A stretch of 13,650 nucleotides of DNA, taken from NCBI GenBank assembly GCA_046756945.1, contig JBHHXI010000083.1, positions 1 through 13,650 of the forward strand. Reading direction: 5' to 3'. Source of the stretch: JACZQZ01 sp046756945 (GTDB taxonomy: Bacteria > Pseudomonadota > Alphaproteobacteria > Rhodospirillales > 2-02-FULL-58-16). Below, in pieces: positions 13,441 through 13,650 of the stretch (position 1 is the first letter of the stretch; every line of letters begins with the position of its first letter). A program made the translations under genes and the position numbers. Under the pieces are notes generated by a model. It did not search any database. It saw only the letters and a list, made by a program, of their open reading frames with translations, and was not told the origin of the DNA.

Positions 13441-13650
13441 TGAACCGCAAGGAAAGGCGCCGTCTCGAAAAGGCGGCGCGCCAACACGGTGACACCGAGT
13501 CCGCCCGCCCGCCGACGGGCGGCGGCCGGGCCTTGTCCCCCGGCGCGGCCACAAGCGGGGCGTCCCAAGGCGGAGCCGGCGCGGACATCCCTGCCCTTCT
13601 GCACCAGGCGTTCACCTTCCACGCGGCCGGCCGCACGCGGGAAGCCCTCG
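13440..13650 (+). CDS. N-terminus of a probable TPR-repeat protein (runs off right edge)
   Basis: ATG at 13440-13442 opens a frame with no stop for the remaining 70 codons. It begins MNRKERRRLEKAARQHGDTE, then has a Gly/Ala/Ser/Pro-rich linker (about 21-48), and then DIPALLHQAFTFHAAGRTREAL. The basic N-terminus followed by a helix of the form LLxxAxxxHxAGRxxEA is typical of alphaproteobacterial tetratricopeptide-repeat proteins, often fused to glycosyl- or methyltransferase domains. That family assignment is from pattern only, since less than one repeat is visible. An in-frame TGA at 13434-13436 excludes an earlier start. GGGGA lies 11 bases upstream, and the overlapping upstream ORF may deliver ribosomes. 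The porin terminator separates it from the gene before. Confidence 0.7.
   Translation, partial: MNRKERRRLEKAARQHGDTESARPPTGGGRALSPGAATSGASQGGAGADIPALLHQAFTFHAAGRTREAL

Overview
The window looks like chromosomal DNA from a GC-rich Gram-negative bacterium, most likely an alphaproteobacterium of the Rhodospirillales type. This is an inference from four things: dense GC-rich coding, a Gram-negative outer-membrane porin, a class II DAHP synthase, and the typical wording of the CysS, NadE, Gor and GabD proteins. Most genes are core metabolism on the minus strand. No phage, transposase, CRISPR array, rRNA or tRNA is visible.

Left to right: (1) the 5' part of a lysine-rich histone H1-like gene (minus, cut by the window edge) with six 27-bp tandem repeats, preceded by an unusually AT-rich promoter island; (2) about 0.4 kb of GC-rich non-coding DNA with one strong inverted repeat; (3) a nadE-cysS pair (minus) with its own promoter; (4) a lone plus-strand gene for an unrecognised 304-aa protein; (5) a compact RelE/ParE-type toxin and Phd/YefM-type antitoxin operon (minus) with a clear promoter and overlapping operator; (6) an apparent aroG(class II)-pncB operon; (7) gor and gabD (minus), with a near-consensus promoter in front of gabD; (8) a divergent plus-strand porin gene closed by a textbook terminator; (9) the start of a plus-strand gene preceded by a 12-codon upstream ORF whose stop codon overlaps its start codon.

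Functionally, nadE (last step of NAD synthesis) and pncB (nicotinate salvage) both feed the NAD pool. Gor uses NADPH and GabD uses NAD(P)+. cysS supplies charged cysteine and the class II DAHP synthase opens the shikimate pathway. The genes are otherwise unrelated housekeeping functions.

The most unusual structure is at 5197-6135. The toxin-antitoxin cassette is bracketed by two direct copies (73 of 78 bases identical by eye) of the 3' end of pncB. One copy is the real gene end and the other is a decayed, start-less remnant beyond the toxin gene. This is what would be expected if the cassette arrived by targeting or duplicating the end of pncB. A related motif, CGTAATG(G)TACGT, occurs both in the antitoxin operator and upstream of the DAHP synthase gene.
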